From NCBI RefSeq assembly GCF_019649055.1, contig NW_026570239.1:248001-312000 (forward strand): 64,000 nt of DNA, written 5' to 3'. The translations under genes were made by a program, and so were the position numbers. The notes beneath the pieces were generated by a model. The model ran no database searches. It was not told where the DNA came from and was given only the letters and a program-made list of their open reading frames with translations. This document shows, in pieces, positions 1-11,300 of this stretch (position 1 is the stretch's first letter; each line of letters begins with the position of its first letter). This DNA is from Paramacrobiotus metropolitanus. Its lineage: Eukaryota > Tardigrada > Eutardigrada > Parachela > Macrobiotidae.

Positions 1-1118
1 TCAGGTAGAAAGTAAAACGTAGAGAATTTTTTTCTCTACATTTAGATTCAGAATCTGTCAAGCAAAACTTCCTGAAATAATTTCAGAAAGCATTAAACGG
101 AATAGTCTTGTACTGTATTGCTGCACTGAACTGCCAAGCGAGGGTGTTCGCAAGGTGGCTCAGCAGCTGGAATTTAGATGTTTTCGGTAAAACTCTTTTT
201 GCATTGCTCAGCTTATATTTTGCTGGACAAGTTATATACTGAATTGTAGAGAATTAAATTCTCCACAATCTGGTATGCAGCTAACGGCTGAAATAGCTCA
301 AGAAAACGTAATACAAACGTAAAAGACGTGCGCTCCTGTATATGCCTATGTATAACTCTCTTCTGAAATTTTAACTGCGCAAGCGCTGTACAGGGAAATA
401 GTGGGGTGGTCGTGCACACGGTTAAGGCTTATGACAAGAGTAGCATTTTTCGCAAATACCACATAAAAAACCTCAGGCACCTACACGTATTTAGCCGGCG
501 TTATTTTGTCAGTAGTGACGAAAACGCTAATTTTCCAATGCTTACCGGTAGCAAAATGTCAGCAACTGAAATACATAGATAGATCAGGTCATTCTGTCAT
601 TAATAACAAGCAGCGCCAGAAATCATGTATACAGGTTTGGGTGCACGGGAGCCGGATCAGATGATTACCAAAACAAAATGCATGTGACACAGTCTCCGGA
701 CATGTTGAATCGAATGGCGTTAGCAGTTTTTCGATTAATTTTTCGGTTTGTTCTGACCAGATCGTACGGGGTTTTCCGTTGTAATATGGATCTTTTCCTT
801 GATATATGCGCCGATATTATAAAAGTGTTCCACTTATTGCTCGAAAAACCTATCGCGAGGAACTCTTCGAATTAAGTTATTGGGTTTTTATCATAACAAC
901 TGTCTCAGGCACAACATTATTACCACAGTAACAGAACTTTATTTGCTTTTTAAAAGCGCTAATCAGCCACCCGTCGCGCCCTTCTTGACTGGGAATCAAA
1001 GATTTAGTTGGCCGAATATGAAAATTATTGCGACGTTGATTACGATAAGGTTATTTTCATATCTGTTTAGTGCATCAGCTTAATCGACCGGAGCGCAGCG
1101 AAGATCCTCTAATTCAGC
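1..1118. other. no gene recognised
   Basis: AT-rich sequence with only short chance ORFs (under 70 codons) on both strands. No domain motif, splice-supported exon or repeat array was recognised here. Confidence 0.5.
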
Positions 1119-1148
1119 CAAAATTAAAAAGTGTCTGTCTGTCTGTCG

Positions 1149-1285
1149 CTTACGGAAGTAAGAAATGACATGATACAAGGAAGTAAATGTCGTTATACAA
1201 GGAAATAAAAATGATGTCATCTAAGGAAGTAAAATACGGCGTCCAATAAGGAAGGGAAAAATACAGAAAGGTGAAATCAAAGACT
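1149..1285. repeat. degenerate AAGGAAGTAAA tandem repeat
   Basis: Four to five imperfect copies of a short purine-rich unit (core AAGGAAGTAAA or AAGGAAATAAA), spaced roughly 25-35 bases. The flanks up to position 1983 hold no recognisable gene. Confidence 0.5.
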
Positions 1286-1983
1286 CGCTAGCATGAGCAG
1301 TCATACATATCACCTTAAAATGTGGAATCTGCAGCTGAAGTTTTCCACATCTATCTGTCCGTCTCAAGAATATCAAATTAAGCAATATACGAGACCTACT
1401 CTAGAGGACTAGAACGCCATCAGCTTACGAACTACTATGCAGAATAATTCAGCATCGTGACTACGTTTGCAAAATTTGTATGGTCATACAAGTTCCGATC
1501 GAAAAATTGTACAGTATAAATGTGTTGTTAAAACCTGGCTGTAAGTCCTGAACTTATCAAAGAAGTACACTTTTCCAACACTTAAATCATTTTTCGATTC
1601 CAGAAAAATCCATTCAACGTGCCATTTCTGGATAAATCAAACTTTACCCATAAAACTACCGGATTGCCTCTTCTGTGGAAGTTAAACGTAAGTATATATT
1701 ATTATTGCACCGATGAAAGTGTATTTAAAGAAAACGTCCCTGTACTTGGCATCAAATTCGTGTTCTTACTTGAATTGGAGTACAGAGTATTTGCTTTCGC
1801 ACAATCCAAAACACTTTTTCGGGTGCCGTTTTTATGATACCGGGTCCAAGGTTTACTAAGCGTTACTAAACTGCAATACGCCAGGGAATAACTGGAATCT
1901 GTTGGATATATGTACGAGTACTTATGTAATACGTTGGCGGATGTTTAACCATACAGTTAAAATCATTTTCCACATTGACCTCT

Positions 1984-2515
1984 TCATCTTCCATACAGTA
2001 CATCGAACTCTTCTTCTATCAAATTGGTGCGCCGTGCACCATCCCTCTGCTGCTCTTTCTCCTTTGGGTCGGCGCGACAGGCCCTGGCAAGGTGGCCATA
2101 CTTACCACAAATGCCGCACCGCAAATCTTTTGCCCAGCATTTTCGGCCCTGCGGTTGTCGCACTCCCCGCATTCATAACACCGGCCATTTTATCCATTCG
2201 GTCTCCTTCAGCGTCATCACAAACGCTTGCTCCAATTTCTCCGCCAGCTGGTCCGCATCGTTAGTCCAAATCGTCCGCACTGGCAGGCAGGCACATGGAA
2301 ATAAGGATTTCCAGCGCCTTTACGCCTAAGGCGTCCAGCAGCACCGCTTTTTGCTCGGCCGTGTCCGTGACCTTGTGCAGTGCTACGTAATTTTTGTAGC
2401 GATACTGCCAGGATCGCCAGGTCATCGCGGCTGGCTCAAATCTCATTAATCCACCAGTGGCCTCCTTCCTTCCTCCCGGCAGCATAGCTGCACTACTTCC
2501 CGAAGGCATGACCAC
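1984..2515 (-). pseudogene. retrotransposon gag fragment with CCHC zinc knuckle, frameshifted
   Basis: Two adjoining minus-strand frames make a broken gag-like protein. The first (2515 to 2261) contains WRSWQYRYKNYVALHK followed by an Ala/Leu-rich helix (QKAVLLDALGVKALEI), the layout of the capsid helices of Ty3/Gypsy-type gag. The second (2172 to 1984) carries a clear zinc knuckle, C-GI-C-GKYG-H-LARA-C (CX2CX4HX4C), the nucleocapsid signature. Between them the frame shifts, a stop occurs near 2174, and a degraded CYECGE stretch may be a first knuckle. No pol or LTR is visible nearby, so this is a relic. Its upstream end lies about 80 bases from the left terminus of the KDZ transposon. A cellular CCHC protein is less likely given the capsid-like part. 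Confidence 0.6.
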
Positions 2516-2596
2516 ACTGTTCGTAAACGCTTTATCCCTCTACCCGGCAATGAGCTCGGTTCCTCACGCCAGATTGTCATGTCCTCATAAAGTGAG

Positions 2597-2619
2597 GGTA
2601 GGCACACTTCGGGACATTA
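2597..2619. repeat. left terminal inverted repeat of KDZ element
   Basis: 23 bp that match the reverse complement of 5550-5572 without mismatch. It begins GGTAGGCACACTTCGG. Confidence 0.85.
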
Positions 2620-2639
2620 GTGACAGAAATGCAAAACAG

Positions 2640-3010
2640 CGAGGCTGCTGGTGTTATCCGCTGTTTGCACGGTTCAAAATTGCTGGTCACTGTTTGCTGC
2701 TGTATGTAGTAACTGTTCACCGCTGTTTGTTACTGTTTGCTACTAGTATTCACTGTTCGCCGCTGTTAACTGCTTTTTGTCAGTGTTCTTATCTGTTAGC
2801 CACTGCTTACCGCAGTTTGCTGCTGTTCAGTGTTCACTACTGTTCACCACTGTTAGTTGCTGCCTTCTACTTTTTGCCGCTGTTGACCGCTGTTTGTACG
2901 CGTTTGCTGCTGTTTCTTACTTTTTGCTACTGTTAATCGCTGTTTGCGCAGATTAATGCTGCTAATAATTGTTCACCGCTGTTTACTGCATTAACTGTGC
3001 TCAACAGGTG
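2640..3010. repeat. CTGTT-rich 10-bp subterminal repeats
   Basis: Roughly 10-bp periodic words (CTGTTTGCTG, CTGTTCACCG and variants) just inside the left end of the KDZ element, downstream of the transposase stop. They are the reverse-strand counterpart of the AACAG repeats near the other end. The apparent ORF on the + strand here is low complexity and not a gene. Confidence 0.6.
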
Positions 3011-3133
3011 ACTGCTTCCAGTAACTATTCTTTTTAAGAATAACCTGTATTTTGGTATTTAATAGGCAGCTAAACGCGCACGAACCTTTATTGAAGCCAC
3101 ACAAACAAACTGTGAAATTAGAAAATGCCGTGT

Positions 3134-5100
3134 TCACATTGTATTACTTCGCCTTCGTCCGTTAAAATGTATTGGAAAACAACCTTTTGCCATCGACTTT
3201 TCCACGTGACAATTATGCATACGGCTTATAACATGCAAAAAAAATTCTTGTCGTCTTTTTCCCATAACGAAAAGCGAGGCTTTGAAATTACGCAGTTGGG
3301 AAAACACTTGCTCTGCAGATTCCGTGTTGATCGAAGTCCCGTTTCCGTGTATGGCGGCTAGTTTTTCGTCGGCGTTGTACTTAGTGAAGCATTCAGGCTT
3401 GTGGTTACGCATATGGAACCTGTTGATTACGTTTCTGGCTGTACAGACTTGTTTTAAGGTGTCTAGATATAAAAGTTAAATTACCTGTCGATCACTTTCT
3501 GTACTTTAAACCACATTGTTGAGTAAGGTGCCGGGTATGGCAGCTCTTCTGCTGCTTGTCGCAGAGCGTTCAAATGGCACATATCGTCATAACAGAGTGT
3601 AAAACGCGCATAATCTGCTGGGTTTCGCGTAGACAGCTCCTGGAACAGGTATTCTACTGTATGGAAAAACACTTGCGAAGACGATTCTGACCTACAAAAA
3701 AGTTCATCATGATAATACTCGCTTATCATTTAAGAACTATAAGATTTAACTAACCCATATAAAGGTCGAAACATTCGAATGATACCACCGGCTGTTACGA
3801 AAAACAGCCAGCCACGAGATCGTGATTTCAGATATCTGTGTTGGCCCAAGTTTTTGTGGCAAGCCAAGGTTGTGGTAAATATCTCGGCAGTTTCGCTCTC
3901 AGTTTCCAGAGCTGCTGCTACTAAGGTATCATTAAGCCTTGCTTTTCTTTCGGCTGCAGCAGTAACCGGAAGACCTTCCGCTCTGGCAATATCAATGTGC
4001 GCTTTGCAATATAAAAAGCCAGGTAGCGGCTCCTCAGTGCACTGACGAGGAAATTTAAGGAGCGGGAACTTTGAATGAGTTTTCTGAAATTTTTACCGTT
4101 AGCTTGTGTGAGCAATAATCATGTGGTTGTGAAATATTACTTTTTACAGTGTAACCATGTCACCTTAATGAGGAAAGAGCAGATCACGTGGCTAAATTTC
4201 CAGTTACCATCCATAGCCACAACGTCCCTGCATCCCCTTCCAATACAGATTTCGTGATGGTTATGTGGCAGCAGTTCAGATCTAAGCGTTTGATTGAGAT
4301 CTGTCAGCGATTCATCCCAGTCGTTTTCCGCCGCCGCAGATATTCTTCTATATGGTACTTAAAAAAAGCCTCCGCAAGTTGCTTACGATTGTAGTCTGTA
4401 ATTATATCAGATTTTTTATATTACGTCCTGAATGTATCCCAGTGCATTACGCTCACCTTCGGAAATGCCGAAAGCGTTCTGTACACACGAAGAAAAAGCT
4501 TGAAAGCTGCATTGCTTAAAATACCTGAAAGAAAACTACTTGTAGCGGAAACCTAAATTACAAGTAATCAAATATAAAAAGCGGGAGAGTATCTTACATG
4601 TCACTAGTTATTAAAATGCACAGTCGTCTTGTGCAACAAAGTTCACGCGAAATTTCAACATATGGTCGCGGTGTGTCATATAAGAAAAACTTTTTCTTAT
4701 CTGAGTCGAAGAATGTGGAATAGCGATAGTAGCTTTTGCAAGAACGACAGCGAAGGTTAAATCTCCAGCATTTTGTGTGAGTGCCATCGATGTCGCTGAC
4801 GGTGCACTGCAAAAATAAACACAAATGCTAATTTCGGAAGTTCGTGTACAAGTATTATTACTTTACCAGATCCGGAGAATCATGATGGGTGTGTAAAGCG
4901 GAAGGGTCACTTTGTTGACCGTTTTTTGAATTCCGGATTTGACGGCAGCCGTTAAGCAAACACTTGGAAGTAGGTGGCAAAAGGATTATGGGGTCGCGGG
5001 GATTACGCGCAAACATTTCGAAAACATCGGGGTGCTTTTTTAGTTCGTTTGCAATTCGCAGCAGAGTTGACTGGTCGCAATCAAGATGCAGTGTAATCTT
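3134..5100 (-). CDS. KDZ-family (Kyakuja-Dileera-Zisupton) transposase, multi-exon
   Basis: Minus-strand exons read in order: 5100-4867, 4806-4598, an unresolved part, an exon ending at 4164, then 4041-3755, 3691-3485 and 3419-3134 (stop TGA). Introns have GT/AG ends; the last two are 63 and 65 bp and join in phase: LYG|SESSSQ and VIDR|FHMRNHK. KDZ hallmarks seen: a Cys cluster (CWRFNLRCRSC), AMDGNWKFSH, then C-x4-P-x2-GFLYCKAH, GWLFFVTAGG, CYDDMCHL, VIDRFHMRNHKPEC and the C-terminal INTESAEQVFSQL. Candidate DDE residues are the D of MDGN, the D of YDDM and the E of NTESAEQ. Between about 4165 and 4590 the frame changes, so there is either a tiny intron (near 4350-4390) or a frameshift. The N-terminal exon is not identified and may lie in or beyond the 5101-5370 repeats. 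Activity is unproven. Confidence 0.75.
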
Positions 5101-5370
5101 CTGTAACAGCGAGAGCAGTAAGAAACAGTAAGAAACAGCAGAGAACAGTTGGAAACAGTGGACAACAGTTAGAAACAGCGAAGTACAGTAAGAAACAGCA
5201 GAGAACAGTGGACAACAGTTAGAAACAGCGAAGTACAGTAAGAAACAGCAGAGAACAGTGGACAACAGTTAGAAACAGCGAAGTACAGTAAGAAACAGCA
5301 GAGAACAGTTGTTAACAGTGGACAACAGTTAGAAACAGCGAAGTACAGTAAGAAACAGCAGAGAACAATG
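5101..5370. repeat. 50-bp tandem repeat built of AACAG 10-mers
   Basis: About five head-to-tail copies of a 50-bp unit (starting AGAAACAGCGAAGTACAGTA at 5171, 5221, 5271 and, after a 10-bp insertion, 5331), itself made of 10-bp AACAG words. It directly abuts a splice acceptor (TTACAG at 5101) of the transposase, so it is either intronic or 5' transcribed sequence. The hydrophobic minus-strand ORF read through it (CCFLLYFAVSNCC-like) is a repeat artefact. Confidence 0.8.
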
Positions 5371-5549
5371 GGGTGCAAAAACAGCGGTGAGTAGTTTAAT
5401 ATTTTTTTCGAAAATTAATGATAGTGGTTTAATAACTTTAATAATACTTGCTTTAATATTTCGCTTTATACTGACGTTCCATGCCGCATTATTCGATGCT
5501 GTTATGCGCTGTTTGCTGCTGTTCCTTGCTGTTTCCTGCTGTTATTCCT

Positions 5550-5572
5550 TAATGTCCCGAAGTGTGCCTACC
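5550..5572. repeat. right terminal inverted repeat of KDZ element
   Basis: Perfect inverted match to 2597-2619. It directly follows a CTGTT-rich run of 10-bp repeats. Confidence 0.85.
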
Positions 5573-6239
5573 ATGGAGGGCATAAGTCATTTACTTCCTC
5601 AACTCTTCACAGCAACTGGCAGCTTATTAAGCTGCTGCTGTTCACAATAATATACGTTGCTATGTCACATCATCACGCTATGCTAAGAAAAACCTGGGTG
5701 TGCAATAGTGAAAAGGGTAAACCCTTGAGTTTTTCAAATTTTGCTGCAAGCGAGATAAATTTTAAACACGAATACGTTAACTAAGTTTTGTTCTCGTCAA
5801 AAAACAAGCAGGAAAGTTGATAACAGCAACAACACATTAGTGTTACAATTAGTACAAATGTGGGTAAGAAGAACTAAACGACCTGGAGAGGTAGGAAAAT
5901 AATATTGAGAAAACTTTTAGAACGCCCTTTGTGATTAACGCACAGCACTGGCAAGGTGCACATCGACAAAAGCTGCGGTCTGGTCTGATCTGGTCTGCCA
6001 ATGAACCATCGGTGCATTTTTTTAGTACATTTCTTTTTGGTGAATTTTTAAGCAGTTCAAACATAGGTAGACGCGGTTTATCTTTACCATGCTTTGTCTC
6101 TTTAATTTATGTGCATTATAATCTACAAGCTCATTACTGCTGCCAGAAGTTTACATTCACAGTTTGCTTTTTGCTTTTAAATTAAAATAGTTGATAGTTG
6201 ATAGAATTTATTTTTCATATCGCGGAAGCACTAGAATGC
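5573..6239. other. no gene recognised
   Basis: Flank of the KDZ element. Only short ORFs are present and no motif was recognised. Confidence 0.45.
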
Positions 6240-6610
6240 ACTTGTCATTAGTGACACGGCTAAACATGTGAGATGCAGCGCAGACCTACATGTGGTCACT
6301 TTGTCATTATGTCACTAATGACATAGTGGCATCAGCTTACTCGAGTGCTGTAGATACCAGTCTGACCACTAGCGGTACTTGTGCATTTGTCGTTATGTCA
6401 CTAATGACACAATGACAACATTACGGTAACTTGTTCTGAGATCAGTGCGGCACTTACCTGGGTGACCTTGTATAGTATCTAGTCATTATGTCATTACTAA
6501 CATATTGAAACCAGAGACGGCAGCTCGCTCCTTTATAATGTGTACTAGTTCGCCCCAATGTGCAGTCCGGCCTATCATTGTGTCATTATTGATTTAATGA
6601 CATAACTTAC
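6240..6610. repeat. dispersed TGTCATTAGTGACA palindromes
   Basis: Five or more copies of palindromic words around GTCATTAGTGAC / GTCATTATGTCACTAATGAC at about 6243, 6302, 6390, 6480 and 6575, spaced 80-100 bases. This is a diverged tandem repeat with a near-perfect 14-bp palindrome in each unit. No transcript context is visible. Confidence 0.6.
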
Positions 6611-6775
6611 TTAATATTGGTGGTCGAAGTTTAAAACTTTTTGGGCCAAAACTCGCCAGTACACATTGTTTTGATGTCCGTTTATTGTTTGCTCACAATC
6701 ACAACAATTTTTACGAAGCACTTTGCGGTACACCTATCATTTCAGCGCGCTTGACATTTATTAACGGCCCCCTGG

Positions 6776-6870
6776 GGCGTATTTTAGGGGGGTCACCCCC
6801 CCGGGGGTGGCCTTATTTTTCAAACAGGGTCGGGGAGGGGGGCTTGTTACAGGGGGGGCTCTTATTGCGG
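6776..6870. repeat. G-rich tract with GGGGGG/CCCCCC hairpin
   Basis: Runs of 5-7 G and a GGGGGGTCACCCCCCC hairpin at about 6788-6803, then several more G runs. Possible G-quadruplex or simple-sequence tract. Confidence 0.5.
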
Positions 6871-6951
6871 GGGTAACTACAAATTCGATAATTACGGTAT
6901 ATCTTTACATTATCCACAGCGAATATGATTCAATCAATGATTCAAAACCTT

Positions 6952-7679
6952 TGTTCCTGGCTATGAAAGATCTCATTCCTTCCAAATATGCAGGTTATTT
7001 CTGCGGCGTGAATAATACTCTGCGCCTTGTTTCTGCCACATGCTTGCCGTCGTTGCATTTGCTGATCTGCCAGAACCGCGTCTGGGCCATCGTGTATCCA
7101 TTGCCGTACCAAGACATAGCCACTCGCTGGCGGTGGGTATCTGCGTATCCGCCATTGTGGCTATCTATGTTATGGTCTATCCTACACCGATTCTCAACCG
7201 GCAGTGTGCGGCAAACGTGCTAGCCATTCCAGCATGGGCGAACATCATCAGTTACGTACGCTATATCATTCCCAAGATCCTCATTTTTGCCTCGCCATAA
7301 TTCTTCGTGGATCGCTTGAAATTTTGCCGGGCAACTTGCGCTGCCATGGTGTCCTTGCCCGTGCGCGATGCTGACGCGACTTTTACCAAAACGGGTGTGG
7401 AGCGGGGTCAGCGCGCGCGAATCAAGGCATCGGCGCATTCTTTTTTGATTTTAACGCTGCTGACCGTTAGTGTGTTTGTGTGCTGGACACCCAGCAATCT
7501 GTTCTGTACCCTGGCCGGATATTCCGGTGCTGATTGCCTACTGATGATAGGGAACGACCCCAGAACGTTACCGAAACCGTGCTGGCTATTGTGGATCCAG
7601 TGCTATTCATTATCCCCACGGCAGATGTTCGAGCAGCTTGTTTAAGGTTTTGCCCCGTGCAGCTCTTAAACGCTCATGT
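6952..7679 (+). pseudogene. rhodopsin-like GPCR pseudogene (TM3 to TM7)
   Basis: Successive frames spell a class A GPCR. TM3 and its cytoplasmic end: CQNRVWAIVYPLPYQDIATR (in place of a DRY box, with the typical IVYPLxY). TM4-TM5: VSAIVAIYVMVYPTPI and IISYVRYIIPKILIFAS. ICL3-TM6: RARIKASAHSF then LTVSVFVCWTPSNLFCTL, with the CWTP signature. TM7: ETVLAIVDPVLFIIPTA, where DPxxF stands in for NPxxY. A +1 shift occurs near 7130 with the two frames overlapping, so there is no room for an intron. An in-frame TAA lies at 7298-7300 and another shift near 7555. TM1-TM2 are not seen. Peptide receptors share these motifs, but the ligand class cannot be told. Confidence 0.7.
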
Positions 7680-7750
7680 ATAACCCCCGACAAATATTCT
7701 GAGTCTTGATTCGGAGATTTGTCTGAAGTGAAGCCTGTGAGAAATTAATC

Positions 7751-7957
7751 CACTAAAGCTAGCCTATTACGAAGTGGCTATTTTGCCGCAGTGTTTGCGG
7801 CTAAATAGCCGATTGGCTATTTTGCCGCACTAAGGTGGGCGAAATAGCTTGTTGGCTATTTCACCGCACACTGCGTTCAAATAGCTGCCCAGCTATTTTG
7901 ACGCACTATGGTTGGCAAAATAGTCAGTTGGCTATTTTGCCACACCATTATTGCAGC
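7751..7957. repeat. GGCTATTTTGCCGCA repeat cluster
   Basis: At least six direct and inverted copies of a word around GGCTATTTTGCCGCAC, so that the segment can fold on itself. The same family recurs at 18004-18106. Confidence 0.7.
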
Positions 7958-8340
7958 CTGTCTCATTAGTTGCCGCGCACTTTCAAAGCGCTCTGTACGG
8001 TAAAGTGCCGGATATTCTGCAAAACAGCGTTACTTACTTAAAACAGAATTTTACAGAGCGTGTTACAGAGCGTCTTACAGAGCGCTACAGAGCAACTACT
8101 CAGTAGACACTCCAACTCAAAATGTGTCACTGTTAGTCGAATTAACATTTATTTTCAAAGCAAGCATGCATCGAAGGTTTTAGTCAAGCTTTCAGTACTG
8201 TAATCAACAACACAACATAGAGGTTAACGATTGTAAACAGCTTTACTGAGAAATCAATAAACTGGAGCGAACAGGCAGCACGAAAATGCCCATCTGGAGC
8301 GATCTGCACCGAGCCTGATCGTTGTAGCGCTGTATTTTAT
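7958..8340. other. no gene recognised
   Basis: Includes a short TTACAGAGCG direct repeat at about 8050-8095. Nothing else was recognised. Confidence 0.4.
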
Positions 8341-11300
8341 GGCTTCATCCGAGCAAAGCCCGTAGGTTCACCTCCGACCACCAGGTCACTCCGCGTGAGG
8401 ATCCCAATAACAGCCGGCATCTCAGGCTACATATCCAGTCCGGTAAGAAATCGTGATTACCTAAAATCACTGGCTTCCTGGACCTGTATGGGGTATTCTC
8501 GGTTGATCCAAGTCTAGGTCCATACTTTAGGGGCTTTTTGGCTTTGGTCAGGTCCAAGCTCCACGGTCCGGGGTTCTTCGCTCGTACCGTACGAATACCA
8601 TTTCTATAACGGTCAGTGTGACCGAAGCCTATTGGGTCAAGGTCCCGTTAACAGCTGGTATGCTACGCATGGTTAGTCCAATACGATCCTTACTAGTCGA
8701 TTATATCGTTTCTCTGTTATGAACATCCTCCTTGGTGATGGAAGATAAAAACTGTCGTTCTGCCGGGACAAACAAGGAGGTATTATCTCTTCCGGAGTAA
8801 TCCCGGTCCGGAAATATAATTCTCGTTCGAACGTCAGTCAAGAAAGGTCCAGGTAATACATCTGCCTATATACCTCTAAGCCGGATTTGTGGTCACTGTG
8901 GGAACCAGGCAGTTTTGTTCAACTATCTCGTTCGGCGGAAACTGCGGTGACGTTTCGTAGGGTGACAGGTATAAAATTCGTATGTGCCGGGGTCGTTTGG
9001 GTTAGGTAGTAGGTTGTGGTTGGAGGCCGCGATCTGCGGCAATTAAGTTTACCACGTCCCCATCTGGGGATGTGTTAAATTGACACGACAAAAATTCGAT
9101 GAGGTTAGTCCTTAGTAGCCTGTCGTCATGTCTGTTTACCGGTTTGCGGTTAGCTTTGTCTTTTATTGACATCGGTCACATCACGGTTCGCCTGTGGTAC
9201 CCTCAGTAAGCTGGTGGTAAACTCGGAGTCCGTATGAAGTCTGGGTCTCCGACGCAGGCTTCGAAGTCCCGGGAAACCGAGAGGACGCGCTGCTATCTGA
9301 CTGGGTGGCATAGTGGCGTCAAACTATTCTACTGGCGACGGTGTCCTCCCGCTCCGGGGTCCCGACGGCTCGAAAATCCGGAATGTTGGCGGGATTTTTG
9401 CCGTCGGCAGCCTCTGCTGTCGATTTCGGTTTCCGCGCCGACTGTGAGGTTCCAAACCGGGTTGTTTTGATCGCTGTTGAGTCACTCTTTACTAATAATC
9501 TAGTTATCGCCATGACTCTGTTTAACCGGTAATCTCGTGGCTCTTGTCGGGAAAATCGCGATTTTGACGGGTCCGATAGGTTTTTTGGTGGGGCTGCTGT
9601 CAGGGTTTTCAGATACACCGATAATGAATTCGAGATCAGGACACTAAGTTTGGGAGTCTTGACCGGTTGCACAACCTACAAAAGTCCAGAGGTTTTCCCG
9701 TGGTTTTGCGGTTCTTCTCCGGTAAAGCCAGGTCACCTTCTGGTTATATCAGTTTCCGGACCGGTGAAATTGGGTTAGTCATCGTTTACCTGCGTTGCAA
9801 AGTCGTCCTCTGGGACCATGTAGTCGTTCCTCGGTTGATGTCCAGCTTAAGTTGAGTACCATGTAACCCTGTTGGGGTGGCCCCAAGTCGCCTCAGTTTT
9901 GCGAAGCCGCGGCACTAGTTGGCGCCTGGTGCAACGTTCCGTTTCTGAAGAAATCAGTTTATTGTGGCCCCTGTTGGGCGCTCAAGACCGGAGTAAGGTT
10001 TCACTGGGTTCGCAACACTCCCACCTAAGTCTAAAAGGCATACTGACCCCGGGCTCAGCTTTAATTGGCTCGGAGGAAGTTTTGTTCTTGGCCGCCCTTA
10101 TTACTGTCAGATGGTTCAAGCGGGTAGGTTAGTTCCTGGTTCTTTGCTTCTGTCCGTCGGGTCTGAACGGGTTGGATATTCCACTCTTTGCCTTACCGTA
10201 GCTCAGAGAAAACCTGCTGTGGTTTCTACCAGCCTTCCATCGGCTGTACACACGGTTAAGGGTCCAGAAAGCATTATTGCGTCCTGGGAAGTCGTAGCGC
10301 AATGTCTCGCTAAACCTCGAGGTCCGGTAGCCCTGACCATGTTTGCGGTGCTTTCCGGTTTGTCGGAGATTGGCACAGGCCGGTCAGACGACGTTGTTGG
10401 CGCCAATCGATCGATCCGGTGGCGTTACTGACACAGGGCAACACGGCTATATTTTGGGTGTCGTGTAGTTCAATAAACATATTTTATCCTGTTGAGACCC
10501 ACTGAAGCCTGCTTGGACTATCATAGCGGATCTGAACGCCGGTGTGGTTGCTTCGTCTGGTAAGCCAACTTGTCACGAGTGGGCACTAACCATATCCGGA
10601 GCGATGCGACGGCGTTATCGTCGACAGTGTGTCTAATGGTATCTTGCGTTTACGACGCCCAGCTGGGTTATTGCTTCCGGGTGGATCGGTTCTGTGCAGT
10701 CCGTCCAAGGTTCTCCTGTCCGGTTGCAGTTCGCCGGAGCAATTTTGGCAACTGTAGCCGATCTCGCTAAAGTTAGTGTTTTCAGACTTTTACGATTACA
10801 GTAAAATCTGTGTACTTTGAACACCTGCGGTTCCGTCAAAAGTGTTCAATGTAGATGAGTGTTCAATATTCGCAGTAGCTCCCCTTGGGGGTACCGCATG
10901 GGGTGCCCCCTCGGAGCAGCTACCGGGGGCACCTCATACTGTACTGTTCGTTCAGAAAGCCTAAATTATGCTATACGGTAAGTCCAAAGCGTCTGCGCTA
11001 GCTTTTGGCACTTCCGATGTCATTTTCGAATGTAAGAATACTCTAAAGCAACCAAAACAAATCAGCTCTATTATGATTGGGTAAATAAAAACGGCAGATC
11101 AATGCCAAATTCTAGTTAGTAAATGGCCCAATGCGCTCATAAACCAGAAATTTATTTAAAATCTTCTTTGGTTGTAGTACGGTCCCGATTTGGGCTTTTA
11201 GTCCGACAAGAGTTTTTTTCGCCGGGCGAGGCTTATTGGCGCAATATCGGGCACATGCACTATGTGGCTGTATTCTCGGTTTCTTCCGCTCCCCTGTGAC

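Larger units (their letters stand above)
2597..5572 (-). mobile_element. KDZ/Zisupton-type DNA transposon with 23-bp terminal inverted repeats
   Basis: A 2,976-bp unit bounded by perfect 23-bp inverted repeats at 2597-2619 and 5550-5572 (outer end GGTAGGCACACTTCGGGACA). Inside both ends lie blocks of 10-bp repeats, CTGTT-rich on the + strand at about 2640-3010 and at 5497-5545, and AACAG-rich in the opposite sense at 5101-5370. They look like subterminal binding repeats. The body encodes a minus-strand KDZ-like transposase with introns. No clean target-site duplication is seen: CATAA-containing words occur a few bases outside each end but do not abut the repeats equally, so the exact outer boundary may be off by some bases. 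Confidence 0.8.

Noticed and set aside
4858-5378. Hydrophobic minus-strand ORFs that look like a membrane protein (CCFLLYFAVSNCC)
   Set aside because: Reads through a 50-bp tandem repeat; only the part from 5100 down belongs to the transposase.
2581-5595. Target-site duplication of the KDZ element (CATAA-containing words)
   Set aside because: The words lie at unequal distances from the two ends and differ by an insertion; not a convincing duplication.
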